In this document: piece by piece, positions 35,104-45,602 of the stretch
Layout of the letters: each line of letters begins with the position of its first letter
How positions within the stretch are numbered: position 1 is the first letter of the stretch
Assembly: GCF_000772705.2 (NCBI RefSeq)
Contig: NZ_JSBW02000059.1
Coordinates: 1 to 64,000 of the forward strand
Direction of reading: 5' to 3'
Source of the DNA: Xanthomonas vasicola
Lineage (GTDB): Bacteria > Pseudomonadota > Gammaproteobacteria > Xanthomonadales > Xanthomonadaceae
Length of the DNA: 64,000 bases
Program-made: the position numbers and the translations under genes
Notes under the pieces: model-generated
Database searches by the model: none
Told to the model about the DNA's origin: nothing
The model's input: only the letters and a program-made list of their open reading frames with translations

Positions 35104-36549
35104 ATGTTCAGCGCTGAGGTGGAACCACCGTGGAGTTTTGAAGCGTGGCGTGCATTGGCACGGGCGGGCTGGTGCGCGCAGGTAGGGCCGGATGATGTGG
35201 CCTGGGATGGTGGTGCGCAGGGCGGGCTGTTGATGGGGCGGGGGCTGCTGGAGTTGACGGCCGCAGTGCCGCCACCGCGTGTCTCTGCAGACTTCATGCA
35301 GCTGGCCGCATCGGTACTGTGTCATCGCGACCCGCAGCGGCACGCCGTGCTGTATCGATTGCTGTGGCGGATCGCTTCTGGCGAAAAAGCATTGCTGGAG
35401 CGCGCCACCGATGTGGATGTGCACCGGCTACGGCAATGGCAGAAGGCGGTGCAGCGCGATACGCACAAGATGAAGGCCTTCGTGCGCTTTCGCCGGCTGC
35501 CCGGGGAAGAAGAAGACTTCGTTGCCTGGTTCGAGCCCGAGCACTGGATCGTGGACCGGGTGGCGCCGTTTTTTGCGCGGCGTTTTGCCGGCATGCGTTG
35601 GGCGATCTTGACCCCGTACCGCAGCGTGCGTTGGGATGGCGAGGCACTGAACTTCGGCGAAGGTGCGGTGCGCACGCAGGTGCCGGCCGACGATGCACAG
35701 GAAGCACTGTGGCGCACCTATTACGCACATATCTTCAATCCGGCGCGGCTCAACCCGACCATGATGCGGCAGGAGATGCCGCAGAAATATTGGAAGAACC
35801 TGCCCGAAGCCGCGTTGCTGCCGGAGCTCATTCGCGAAGCCGGCGTGCGCGTGCGCGAAATGGCCGAACGCGCGCCTGAGCCAGTACGGCGACGGGTACC
35901 GGTGGCGCCGGCGCCCATGCCGGACGTGGCAACCCAAAACCTGGCGCAGTTGCGCAGCGCTGCACGCGATTGCCGGCGTTGCGAACTCTGGCAACCGGCA
36001 ACGCAGACGGTGTTCGGCGAAGGGCCCGACGATGCATCGGTGATGGTGATCGGCGAGCAGCCGGGCGATGAAGAGGACTTGAGCGGGCGGCCGTTTGTCG
36101 GGCCCGCAGGGCGCCTGTTCAACATGGCGTTGGGCGAGCTGGGTGTTGATCGCGAAAGGTTCTACGTCACCAATGCGGTCAAGCATTTCCGTTTCGAACA
36201 ACGCGGCAAACGGCGGCTGCACCGCAACCCGGAGCGTACGCACGTGCAGGCATGCAGTGGGTGGTTGCAGGCCGAGCGCGCGCAATTGCGTCCTGCACAG
36301 ATCATCTGCCTCGGTGCGACTGCGGCGCAAGCGGTGTTGGGGAGTAGCTTTCGATTGATGCAGGAACGCGGGCAGTGGCAGCGCCTGGAAGATGGCACAC
36401 CGGTCTTGACGACGGTGCATCCGTCCTGGATATTGCGGCAGCCATCGACGGATGCACGCGAAGAAGGCTATCGCGGATTTGTCGAAGATCTGCGTCGGTT
36501 GCTGGACCCGCCGCAGCCGCAGGAACGTTCGCTCGAGAGAAAAAGGTGA
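35104..36549 (+). CDS. DUF4130 plus UdgX-type uracil-DNA glycosylase-superfamily fusion
   Basis: 481 aa. The DUF4130 half (about 80-250) contains KMKAFVRFRRL. The UDG half (about 275-475) has motif GEQPGDEEDLSGRPFVGP, four Cys that can hold a 4Fe-4S cluster (Cys290, Cys293, Cys384, Cys402), the KRRLH loop with His373, and HPSWILR. In UdgX of Mycobacterium the equivalent His forms a covalent link to uracil-containing DNA. Here the KRRIH equivalent is conserved, so covalent trapping is plausible by homology. Co-transcription with the radical SAM protein is expected. ATG 35104 begins MFSAEVEPPWSF; the ribosome binding site is not clear. Confidence 0.9.
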   Translation: MFSAEVEPPWSFEAWRALARAGWCAQVGPDDVAWDGGAQGGLLMGRGLLELTAAVPPPRVSADFMQLAASVLCHRDPQRHAVLYRLLWRIASGEKALLERATDVDVHRLRQWQKAVQRDTHKMKAFVRFRRLPGEEEDFVAWFEPEHWIVDRVAPFFARRFAGMRWAILTPYRSVRWDGEALNFGEGAVRTQVPADDAQEALWRTYYAHIFNPARLNPTMMRQEMPQKYWKNLPEAALLPELIREAGVRVREMAERAPEPVRRRVPVAPAPMPDVATQNLAQLRSAARDCRRCELWQPATQTVFGEGPDDASVMVIGEQPGDEEDLSGRPFVGPAGRLFNMALGELGVDRERFYVTNAVKHFRFEQRGKRRLHRNPERTHVQACSGWLQAERAQLRPAQIICLGATAAQAVLGSSFRLMQERGQWQRLEDGTPVLTTVHPSWILRQPSTDAREEGYRGFVEDLRRLLDPPQPQERSLERKR

Positions 36550-37053
36550 CGCGCGAGACAGGTAAAAAAATACGCGTGCAACGGCGCGCGCACGGTGTCG
36601 GAGAATCGGGACGCCAAGCGGGGCCACCGGCACGCAGGTGACTCCATCGCCGCCGCTTCGCGGTTGGGTGATGATGGCTGGAGGCTGGCGCCAGCAACGC
36701 GCAGCAGGGTTGAGCTACATCTTGAGTGCACCGATGTGCTCGCGGATGCACTGCGTATCCATTGCACGCATGTGCCGAGCAACAGTGGCGAACGGGACAT
36801 GCCGGGCAATCATCAGGTGTTGCGTCATAGGTGCCCGACATCGACATGGCTAAGACGTCTTCCATGTCGATGTCGAAGGCCTTCTACGGTTGCACGGCGG
36901 CTGCGCCATGGATTGCCAACCGCTTCAACTAGCGCCTCTGATGCGATTACGCTCCTGCATAACGCCGCTGCGCCATCGGCGGGAAAAACCGCATTCCGCC
37001 GATGGCACCGTGCATGCGTCAGTAAGCACGCGTTGCAGTGCGACTGCAGGCAG
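36550..37053. other. Intergenic region, 504 nt
   Basis: It lies between two convergent genes. Near 36972-37006 there is a perfect 11-bp inverted repeat with a 13-nt loop, on the 3' side of the fasciclin gene, with no T-tract. No coding sequence recognised. The UdgX gene lacks a clear intrinsic terminator. Confidence 0.45.
36972..37006. terminator. Hairpin downstream of the fasciclin gene
   Basis: The arms are GCCATCGGCGG (36972-36982) and its exact complement (36996-37006). It is close to the fasciclin stop codon on the minus strand but lacks a T-run, so it is a weak terminator candidate. Confidence 0.4.
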
Positions 37054-37611
37054 TTACGGCATCAACACCTTGTCCACCACGTGGATCACGCCATTGCTCT
37101 GCATGACATCGGCAATGGTGACGTTGGCGGTATTGCCCTTGACGTCGGTAATGGTGACCTTCTTGCCATTGAGCTTTGCGGTCAGCGGCTCGCCCTGCAC
37201 GGTGGTCAGCGTGGCGCTACCGCCGCCGGCCTTGATCTTGGCGATCAGCGAGGCGGCATCCACCTTGCCGGCAACCACGTGATAGGTCAGCACCTTGGTC
37301 AGCGTCGCCTTGGATTCGGGCTTCAGCAAGGTATCGACGGTGCCGGCCGGCAGTGCCGAGAAGGCCGCGTTGGTCGGTGCGAACACGGTGAACGGGCCCG
37401 GGCCCTTCAGCGTGTCGACCAGGCCGGCGGCTTTGACGGCAGCCACCAGCGTGGTGTGGTCTTTGGAGTTGACCGCGTTATCGACAATGTCCTTGGTCAC
37501 CAGCATCGGCGCACCGCCCACCTTCGGATTGGACGCAGCGTAGGCGGGGGCCATGGCGCTGGTCAGGGCAATGGCGGTGGCAATGGCAAGCGACTGCAAT
37601 GAAGTCTTCAT
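37054..37611 (-). CDS. Fasciclin (FAS1) domain protein, exported
   Basis: 185 aa from ATG 37611. The signal peptide MKTSLQSLAIATAIALTSAM is followed by a cleavage-type site near PAYAAS. One FAS1 domain follows: FTVFAPTNAAFSALP (H1 box), LTYHVVAGKV, and the H2-type end NGVIHVVDKVLMP. Single-domain bacterial FAS1 proteins are periplasmic or secreted and are associated with adhesion and stress; function is not defined. A longer upstream frame exists but the signal peptide fixes this start. An AAGGAT-like site lies about 12 nt upstream. Confidence 0.93.
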   Translation of the reverse strand: MKTSLQSLAIATAIALTSAMAPAYAASNPKVGGAPMLVTKDIVDNAVNSKDHTTLVAAVKAAGLVDTLKGPGPFTVFAPTNAAFSALPAGTVDTLLKPESKATLTKVLTYHVVAGKVDAASLIAKIKAGGGSATLTTVQGEPLTAKLNGKKVTITDVKGNTANVTIADVMQSNGVIHVVDKVLMP

Positions 37612-38306
37612 GAGGCATCGATCCTTTGGGTTGGCGATCGCCTGGATGGCAACCGTAGCGTCAATACGCGTCCCCGAAACGGCCGGATGCATCACGTCGT
37701 TTTGACATTTATTACTGCGTTTGGGGTGGTGAGGGCGGCATCGCGTGGCCAGCCGGTTAATGCAGGCTTGGACCAACAGCGTGACCGACCCCGACCCCGA
37801 ACCTCGCGTCTCGTATGCGATCGTGCAGCCCACGTGGCCCTAGCGCGATGCATCCATCGGAGCTTTCGAGGAAACACGACGGCGATGCGCAGCGTTCTGC
37901 GGATCCGCTCGGCTCGATCGCATCGAGAGGTCACGGTCTCTCTAGCCGTTAAAAACTTGCCCGTGCCGACGATGCCGCCCGCCGTTGCGAAAAAGCTCCA
38001 GCCGCGTCGTAGCCGGGCGTTGCCGCTCCAGCTGCAGTAGCGGCCATCGCGCAGGTCCGCCATCGGTTTGCTACAGCCTGCACGCTTCGGCAGCGTTGGT
38101 GCGCCTGTCTCCATCGGCCAGCGTATCGGCGCAAGCCGATTGAACCGAACCGCAACAGGCATGCCGGGTCGTCGATGTGTGGCGACCGGCCAAGCAGTGC
38201 GGTGGTTTCATCACCGTGTGCAACACGGTATGGTCCGGTAGGCGCGTTGTTGTGCGTCGCAATATTTGATGCCGTACGTTCGGCCGTTCTTTCATTCCGG
38301 GTTTTT
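37612..38306. other. Divergent intergenic region, 695 nt
   Basis: The largest gap here, between the fasciclin gene (minus) and the antiporter gene (plus). Frames on both strands lack recognisable proteins. An AT-rich patch near 37698-37720 may hold the fasciclin promoter. No RNA gene or repeat was recognised. Confidence 0.4.
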
Positions 38307-39944
38307 ATGCATTCGATCGATGTCGTCCTCGCCATGTTGCTGGCGGTCGCGGCCAGCGGTTATCTCATCCGCATCCTGCCTTTTTCGCTGCCGTTGCCGT
38401 TGGTCCAGATCGCGCTAGGCGCGGTGGTCTCCGGGGTGTTCGATGCGGGGCACCAACTGGAACCGGAGCTGTTCTTCCTGTTGTTCCTGCCGCCGCTGCT
38501 GTTTCTGGATGGCTGGCGCATTCCCAAACAAGGCCTGTTCCGCGACAAGGCGGCGATCCTGGAACTGGCGCTTGGGCTGGTGATCTTCACCGTCGTTGGC
38601 GCCGGCTTCTTCATTCATTGGCTGATCCCGGCGATGCCGTTGCCAGTGGCATTCGCGCTGGCGGCAATCATCTCGCCCACCGACCCGGTGGCGGTATCGT
38701 CGATCGCCTCCAAGGTGCCGATTCCCAAGCGCCTGATGCATATCCTGGAAGGCGAGTCGCTGCTCAACGATGCTTCCGGCCTGGTGTGTTTCCAGTTCGC
38801 GGTGGCCGCGGTGCTCACCGGCACCTTCTCCATCGCTACCGCCTCGCTGACCTTTTTGTGGGTGGCGTTGGCTGGGCTGGCGCTGGGCGTGGCCACCACC
38901 TTCGGGCTGAGCCGCATCCAGGCCTGGATCTGGCGGCACTTCGGCGAGGAACCCGGTTCGGCGATCCTGGTCAACCTGCTCACCCCGTTCGCTGCGTATC
39001 TGCTGGCTGAGGCCTTCCATGCGTCGGGCATCCTGGCCGCGGTGGCCGCCGGCATCACCATGAGTTACGTGGAAATGGCGGGCAACGCGCCGGGGAACAT
39101 GCGCCTGCAGCGTTCGGCGGTATGGGACACGGTGCAGTTCACCTTCAACGGCATCATCTTCGTGCTGCTGGGCGAGCAGTTGCCGGGCATTCTGGACGGC
39201 GCGGTGCGCAGCGTGCAGGAGGCCGGGCACCTCAATCCGTGGTGGCTGGCGGTGTACGTGGCCACCATCAGCGCCAGCTTGATGGCGTTGCGCTTCATGT
39301 GGGTGTTCCTGTCGCTGCGCTGGAACATCTTCAAGGCGCAACGGCGTGGCGAAGCGCATGTCAGCCCGCCGTGGCGGATCGTGGTGGCGGTGTCGCTGGC
39401 CGGCGTGCGCGGTGCAATCACCCTGGCCGGCGTGCTCACATTGCCATTGATGCTGGAGGATGGCTCGCCGTTCCCGGCCCGCCAGTTGGCAATCTTTCTG
39501 GCCGCATCGGTGATCCTGGTGTCGTTGCTGGTGGCCAGCATCGCGTTGCCGCGCCTGTTGCGCGGGCTGGAATTGCCGGAAGAAGAAGACGAGCAACTCA
39601 AGGAAGACCTGGCGGTGAAAGCCGCTTCGCAGGCAGCGCTGGATGCAGTGGAAAAACTGCGGCAGCGGCTGGTGGACGGCAGTAAACATGCCGAGCGCTA
39701 CAACGCGGCGGCCAACCAGGTGAGTCAGCGCTATCAGCGCAAGCTCGGCGCGGTGGACATGGCCGAGACCGATCCGGAAGAGGCGGTTGCCTACGAAAAG
39801 GCACTGCGTCAGTTCCGGCATGCGGCGTTGGTGGCCGAGCGCAATGAGCTGTTCAAGCTGGCTCGACGGCGCGAGATTTCCGACGACTTGTCGCGACGGC
39901 TGGTGCGCAATCTGGATCTGATCGAGTCGCGTAAGCGTGCTTGA
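38307..39944 (+). CDS. Na+/H+ antiporter (CPA1/NhaP-like)
   Basis: 545 aa from ATG 38307. About 12 transmembrane helices with family signatures LLFLDGWRIP, IISPTDPVAVSSI (ion-binding Asp) and LEGESLLNDASGLV (the ND pair for antiport), followed by a hydrophilic C-terminal domain rich in charged residues (about 425-545). It exports Na+ in exchange for H+ in the inner membrane for pH and salt homeostasis. It is a single gene; the start is chosen because the protein then begins MHSIDVVLAMLLAVAASGY at the first helix. Confidence 0.9.
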   Translation: MHSIDVVLAMLLAVAASGYLIRILPFSLPLPLVQIALGAVVSGVFDAGHQLEPELFFLLFLPPLLFLDGWRIPKQGLFRDKAAILELALGLVIFTVVGAGFFIHWLIPAMPLPVAFALAAIISPTDPVAVSSIASKVPIPKRLMHILEGESLLNDASGLVCFQFAVAAVLTGTFSIATASLTFLWVALAGLALGVATTFGLSRIQAWIWRHFGEEPGSAILVNLLTPFAAYLLAEAFHASGILAAVAAGITMSYVEMAGNAPGNMRLQRSAVWDTVQFTFNGIIFVLLGEQLPGILDGAVRSVQEAGHLNPWWLAVYVATISASLMALRFMWVFLSLRWNIFKAQRRGEAHVSPPWRIVVAVSLAGVRGAITLAGVLTLPLMLEDGSPFPARQLAIFLAASVILVSLLVASIALPRLLRGLELPEEEDEQLKEDLAVKAASQAALDAVEKLRQRLVDGSKHAERYNAAANQVSQRYQRKLGAVDMAETDPEEAVAYEKALRQFRHAALVAERNELFKLARRREISDDLSRRLVRNLDLIESRKRA

Positions 39945-40201
39945 GCGCGCTGACGCGCGGGAATTGGGATTCGGGAATGGGGAATCGTAAAAGCCCGGGG
40001 CCGTCGTTGTGCAGGAGCGCGCCTGCGCGCGATGGCGCTTTCGTATTGACGCCTATCTTGCATGGCGCGCTCCGCGCTCCGGCTGACCTGCGTGTTGGCC
40101 TACGTGCGATGCACGTCGGGAGACAGCATCCCATCTAACCCACTCCCATCGTCACGGCGCACCGCCTACCCTGTGGCGCTTATCGTCCCAGTGCCAGACC
40201 C

Positions 40202-41142
<941 letters not shown>

Positions 41143-41146
<4 letters not shown>

Positions 41147-41904
41147 ACGTACATGCGATTGCGGCGATCTACCGTTTCGAAATGGCGCGCGCGTTCCGCA
41201 CGCTCACGCAGTCGATTGCCTCGCCGGTGTTGTCGACCTCGCTGTACTTCGTGGTGTTCGGCGCGGCGATCGGTTCGCGCATGGGCGATGTCGACGGTAT
41301 CAGCTACGGCGCCTTCATCATTCCTGGCCTGGTGATGCTGTCCTTGCTTAATGAGAGCATTTCCAACGCGTCGTTCGGCATCTATATGCCGCGCTGGGCC
41401 GGCACCATCTACGAGGTGTTGTCCGCGCCGGTGGCGTGGTGGGAGATCGTGATTGGTTACGTAGGCGCGGCGGCAACCAAGTCGGTGATGCTGGGGCTGT
41501 TGATCCTGCTCACTGCGCGGCTATTCGTGCCGTACGAGATCGCGCACCCGGTGTGGATGCTGGGCTTTCTGGTGCTCACCGCGCTGACCTTCAGCCTGTT
41601 CGGTTTCATCATCGGCATCTGGGCCGACGGCTTCGAAAAATTGCAGGTGATTCCGCTGATGGTGGTGACGCCGCTGACCTTCCTGGGCGGCAGTTTTTAT
41701 TCGATCAACATGCTGCCGCCGCTGTGGCAGAAGGTCACGTTGTTCAACCCGGTGGTGTATCTGATCAGCGGTTTCCGCTGGAGTTTCTACGGCAAGGCCG
41801 ACGTGCATATCGCGGTGAGTACCGGCATGACGTTCCTGTTCCTGTTGGTGTGCCTGGGCGTGGTGGCAGCGATCTTCCGCAGCGGGTATCGGCTCAAGGC
41901 CTGA
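41143..41904 (+). CDS. ABC-2-type transporter permease (YadH-like)
   Basis: 253 aa with about six transmembrane helices, starting [19 protein letters not shown], with a four-base overlap (ATGA) with the ATPase gene. Conserved pieces are [38 protein letters not shown] and YLISGFRW. It forms the membrane channel of the exporter with the ATPase. Length is normal for the family. Confidence 0.91.
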
Positions 41905-42223
41905 CTGGTGAGTGCTCTGGTTTTGTCGGCTGCATCCTGGTGGATGCCGTCGCAATCCCAGGTCAAACGTGAGTGGGTCGCGTGCGCTGCCCTCACCGCT
42001 TGCGAGACACGCCGTTAACCCGTCCCTGGGGCTCGCTGGCGGCATCCATGCCGCCATCGGTCCCGCAAGCGGCGAGGGCACCGCGCTACACAGGTGGCCG
42101 GCTGCTTTATTGAAAGCAATGCGCCGACCATCTTCGATGGGCGGGCGGGCGAGGGCACTGCAGGCAGGGCACAGATCAGCCGGCCTGCAGCAGCCTGGCG
42201 CGAAGTCGTTTTATCAGCCGCTT
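41905..42223. other. Intergenic region, 319 nt, containing a compound inverted repeat
   Basis: The region downstream of the permease carries the 91-nt compound repeat at 41989-42079. The rest shows no gene. It lies between convergent genes (permease and DUF3297). Confidence 0.5.
41989..42079. repeat. Compound inverted-repeat element
   Basis: The outer arms 41989-42004 and 42064-42079 are complementary over 16 nt with one mismatch. An inner perfect 8-bp hairpin (42038-42045 with 42048-42055) lies between them. It resembles a small intergenic element or RNA-level stem cluster downstream of the permease gene. The stretch at 61439-61556 starts and ends with similar CCCTCACC and GGGAGAGG edges. 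Confidence 0.5.
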
Positions 42224-42490
42224 TTACTCGGCAGCCGGCTTAGCACCGTTCTTGGTGTCCAGGTAATAGGCCGCCACTTCGCCCTTGATCTTCATCGTCA
42301 TCGGGTTGCCGCGGCGGTCGCGCGCCTTGCCGACCTGCACCTTGATCCAGCCTTCGCTGACCGAGTATTCCTCCACGTTGTCGCGTTCGACACCGTTGAA
42401 GCGCACGCCGACGCCGCGGCTGAGGGCATCGGCATTATGGAACGGGCTGCGCGCGTCGATGGCCAGGTGATCGGGAGGGGTATCGCTCAT
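42224..42490 (-). CDS. DUF3297 family protein
   Basis: 88 aa, starting MSDTPPDHLAIDARSPFH. This small conserved proteobacterial family carries the segments IDARSPFHNADAL, RGVGVRFNGVERDNVEEY and SEGWIKVQVGKARDR. The protein is predicted to be soluble. Function unknown. It is convergent with the ABC permease and divergent from the 178-aa protein. Confidence 0.85.
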   Translation of the reverse strand: MSDTPPDHLAIDARSPFHNADALSRGVGVRFNGVERDNVEEYSVSEGWIKVQVGKARDRRGNPMTMKIKGEVAAYYLDTKNGAKPAAE

Positions 42491-42656
42491 GGGAAAGGCG
42501 TCATGGCGGCCGGGAGAGCCGTCTTCGGCCGCACAGGATACGGGCCTGCGCCGTGAAGACCAGCCCCCGGCGACGCAGTTGCGCGCGTCAATCGGTTTGC
42601 TTGCGCGCCATCAGGCCTCACACTTCGGCATTGCAATCTGTGGAAGTGAGACCGTG

Positions 42657-43193
42657 ATGCCCGACAACAGCGCCGACTACGATGAGCCGGATGACCTGAG
42701 CGCCGACAACGACGACGATCCGGACACCCATCAGGGATTGGTCTGGAACCTGTTGCTGCTGATCAATCCGGGCGACGAAGAAACCGCGCTGCGCCAGTTC
42801 GATGCCTATCGCGAGAGCGCCGGCGAGACCGACGGCGATGAATGGTTGTGGGCACTGAAGGATGCGATCGATTGGAGCTCGGGGTTCTATGTCGATGGCA
42901 GCGACAGCGAAACGCTGATCAGTGCGATCGACGAACTGGCCGCGCGCTGGAATTTGCGCATCGACTGGGGCGGCGACATCGACGATGACGACTTCCTGGT
43001 CGCCAACGACACCGCCGCGCTGCTGACCGTGGCCTACGACCGCTTGCGCGAATACGGCTACACGCTGTGGTGTTGGGATACCGGCAGCGATGACCGTGCC
43101 GGCTGGATGGCGCTCAGCCGCAACGACGAAGACATGCAGCGGCTGGCAGCGATCCTGGGCGCGGATCTGCGCCCAGGCAGCGATCCGTTCTAA
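42657..43193 (+). CDS. DUF6630-like acidic protein
   Basis: 178 aa from ATG 42657, starting MPDNSADYDEPDDLSADND. The N-terminal 25 residues are highly acidic; the rest contains GLVWNLLLLINPGDEE, DWLWALKDAIDWSSGFYVDG-like segments, DDFLVANDTAALL and LWCWDTGSDDRAGWM. This pattern fits a domain-of-unknown-function family (DUF6630-like). Probably cytosolic. A longer upstream frame is not supported by codon or motif evidence. Function unknown. Confidence 0.72.
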   Translation: MPDNSADYDEPDDLSADNDDDPDTHQGLVWNLLLLINPGDEETALRQFDAYRESAGETDGDEWLWALKDAIDWSSGFYVDGSDSETLISAIDELAARWNLRIDWGGDIDDDDFLVANDTAALLTVAYDRLREYGYTLWCWDTGSDDRAGWMALSRNDEDMQRLAAILGADLRPGSDPF

Positions 43194-43256
43194 GAGCAAC
43201 TCACAAAACTGCTGCGCAGCCGCCAGGCAGGCGTGGCCAGTGCTCGGAATCGGCAT

Positions 43257-43330
43257 GTACCAGTCGTACTGCGTTCCTCCGCGCCGTCCACGCCTACCTG
43301 ACGGCCGCTCGCTACGTTTTGTCAGCCGCT
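43257..43330. repeat. Dispersed intergenic repeat, copy B
   Basis: Matches copy A at 33596-33670 in the same orientation. It lies about 65 nt downstream of the DUF6630-like gene. Confidence 0.6.
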
Positions 43331-43390
43331 TCAAACCCTTGGGTACGACTGCCGTCCGGGCCGTGGCCAGGGCGGCGTTTGCGGCGCAGG

Positions 43391-45505
43391 TCAGCTCTTG
43401 GCGGTCTTGACGATCGCCGTCGAGCTCACGGTGGCTCCACCCTTGTTCAATGCGACTACATAGATCGTGTAGAACGTATTCGGCTTGAGCCCGCCGAGTG
43501 TGTAGCGCGTGCTGCGCGAGACCGCATAGGAGGTGTATGCACCGGTGGCGTTGTCCTGGGCGACGATCGCATAGCCGGTTGCCGTGTTGGTGGCGGTCCA
43601 TTGCACCGTGCTGGTCGTGGCGGTGGTGCTGGCGTGCACACCGCGTGCCTGGTTCGGTGGGGGCGTGCTGCCGTCATGAACGTTCAGTAAGGAATCGATC
43701 AGCAGCGAAGACGGCAGCATCGACCCCAGGCCGGTGACATTGTCGTAGCCCTGGCCGGCGTTGAAACCCGCCACGCCGTTATACAGGTTGGCATTGCCGT
43801 TGCTGCCATCAAGCACGTCATTGGTGTCCAGGGACACCGTGGCCTCAAGATCCTCATACAGGAACGGGTTGGCGAAGCCGATGCGGCCCAGGCCGGCGGC
43901 CTGGTGCGCCTGATCGGCGATGGACATGAAGCTGGCCCAGATCGGCGCCGAGACGCTGGTGCCGCCCACGTTGATCCAGCCGCCCTCCAGCTCCGAATAG
44001 ACCGCCACCGGCGTCGTGGGGCTGGCCACGGCAGCCACGTCGGGCACATTGCGGCGCGCGGACGAGCCCTGGTTCGCTGCAGCGATCGACACCGGCTTGC
44101 CATCGGTGCCGGTGATCAGCTGATAGTCTGGCAGTGGCCAGTAGCTGCTGATGCCGCCACCGGTGGCGCCGAGGTTTGCGCCCAGCAGGTTCCAGGCCTC
44201 TTCGCCGCCGTAGCCGCCGGTGCGCCCGGTAAACAACGTCGTGCCGCCGACCGAGGTCACCAGTGGTTGGCTACCGGGATCCGTGACATGCAGGCCGCTG
44301 CCGCTGCGCCCATAGGCGCCCTGATCGCCCGAACTGACATAGACCCCCTGGCCCTGCGCCACCATCTGCGTCAGTACCTGTCCTTCTGCGGCCAGCGCAG
44401 CGTCGCCCATGGATTCCTCGTCGATCCCATAGGAGATGCTGACCGTCTGCGCGGTGTTGTCGTCGGCCATGGCGCCCAAGGACGCCAGCAGTGCGACCGG
44501 GAACGGATCGTCGCCTTCTTCGTAAACCTGGATCTGGCGCAACTGTGGATTCACGGCGATTGCCATGTCGATGTCCAGCGCCGCTTCCCCGGCAATGCCG
44601 GCATCGTTGACCGCACCGGCATAGCCATTGACGTTGCGCACCTTCACCGGCACGTTCGGCAACCCGAACTGCTTGATGTAGGTGGCGATGTCGCCGGGCA
44701 GGAAGCCGCCTCCCTCAAACAGCGCCAGGGTCTCCAGCTTGCCTGCGGCCAGCTGCTCGGGAATGGCATAGGCACGACGCAAGTCTTGCGGGCTCAGCCC
44801 GCCATTGGGGCCGTGGCCGATGGCCTGGGTGGCGTCCGGCCGGCCGCGGCGGGCGCCTTGTTCGGCAATCGCGGCGCGTGCCGTCGGACGGGTGGGTGCG
44901 CGGATGGCCAGGGGTGCGAAGCGCACGGCGTCGTGCAGCCCGACGATGCCGCCGACATGGCCGACCAGTGCGCTGGGCAGCTGCGGTTGCCGATCGGCCG
45001 AAAAGAACGTCTTGCCGTCGCTGGCTTGGTAGCGATTGAAGGTCACGCCCAGATGCTGTGCGAACGTGGCCGTCGGTGCCTTTAAAGTGATCAACGAGCC
45101 CGCGCCGCCGACGCTGCTGACTTGCATCCCATGCGCCTGCGCGAAGGCCTTGACCGCGGCGACGTCGTCCTCGCGCGCACCAAAGCGGGCGGTGAATTCC
45201 GCCGGTGTCAGATAGTGGCCACAGAGCGCATCGCCGGGATGCGAGACGCGCATTGCATAGTCATAGGCGCCCGCGCCGTCCTTCAACGGCACGGTTATCA
45301 CCAGGCTGATCGCGGTGCTGGGTGCCAGCGCACCGAGCTTGCGCGCGCTGCGCAGCTGCGCAGGCAGGTGGGCGAGTGGGGCGGCGGTTTGACGTGCGGC
45401 CGGCGTGGCCGACGGCGCGGCGATGGCCGGTGCGGCAATACCAGCGAGAACGGCAAGGCCGGCCAGATGCAACGGCACGCGATGAAATCCAGAACGTTTC
45501 TGCAT
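43391..45505 (-). CDS. Secreted S53-family (sedolisin) serine-carboxyl peptidase with a fibronectin III domain
   Basis: 704 aa from ATG 45505 (GAGGA upstream). A signal peptide (MQKRSGFHRVPLHLAGLAV to about residue 29) is followed by a pro-domain (30-210), then the catalytic domain. The Glu/Asp pair lies in GEAALDIDMAIA (Glu-x3-Asp) and the Ser in GGTSVSAPIW. The Ca-site-like GYDNVTGLGS closes the domain. A C-terminal FN3-type domain (about 615-704) contains NTATGYAIVAQD. The family is active at acidic pH. The neighbouring S8 peptidase and adhesin on the same strand suggest a secreted virulence or nutrition cluster. Confidence 0.93.
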   Translation of the reverse strand: MQKRSGFHRVPLHLAGLAVLAGIAAPAIAAPSATPAARQTAAPLAHLPAQLRSARKLGALAPSTAISLVITVPLKDGAGAYDYAMRVSHPGDALCGHYLTPAEFTARFGAREDDVAAVKAFAQAHGMQVSSVGGAGSLITLKAPTATFAQHLGVTFNRYQASDGKTFFSADRQPQLPSALVGHVGGIVGLHDAVRFAPLAIRAPTRPTARAAIAEQGARRGRPDATQAIGHGPNGGLSPQDLRRAYAIPEQLAAGKLETLALFEGGGFLPGDIATYIKQFGLPNVPVKVRNVNGYAGAVNDAGIAGEAALDIDMAIAVNPQLRQIQVYEEGDDPFPVALLASLGAMADDNTAQTVSISYGIDEESMGDAALAAEGQVLTQMVAQGQGVYVSSGDQGAYGRSGSGLHVTDPGSQPLVTSVGGTTLFTGRTGGYGGEEAWNLLGANLGATGGGISSYWPLPDYQLITGTDGKPVSIAAANQGSSARRNVPDVAAVASPTTPVAVYSELEGGWINVGGTSVSAPIWASFMSIADQAHQAAGLGRIGFANPFLYEDLEATVSLDTNDVLDGSNGNANLYNGVAGFNAGQGYDNVTGLGSMLPSSLLIDSLLNVHDGSTPPPNQARGVHASTTATTSTVQWTATNTATGYAIVAQDNATGAYTSYAVSRSTRYTLGGLKPNTFYTIYVVALNKGGATVSSTAIVKTAKS

Positions 45506-45602
45506 AGCGAAATCCTCGGTTGCGGATGAGAACAAGGTTGCCGTACGGCAGGCATGACGCGTTCTGCGCCACGCCCGGCGTGCTGGAGAGATGCTCGCTA
45601 GA

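Noticed and set aside
38415-39821. 468-codon minus-strand frame opposite the antiporter
   Set aside because: Antisense shadow of a clear Na+/H+ antiporter; dominated by Gln, His and Arg.
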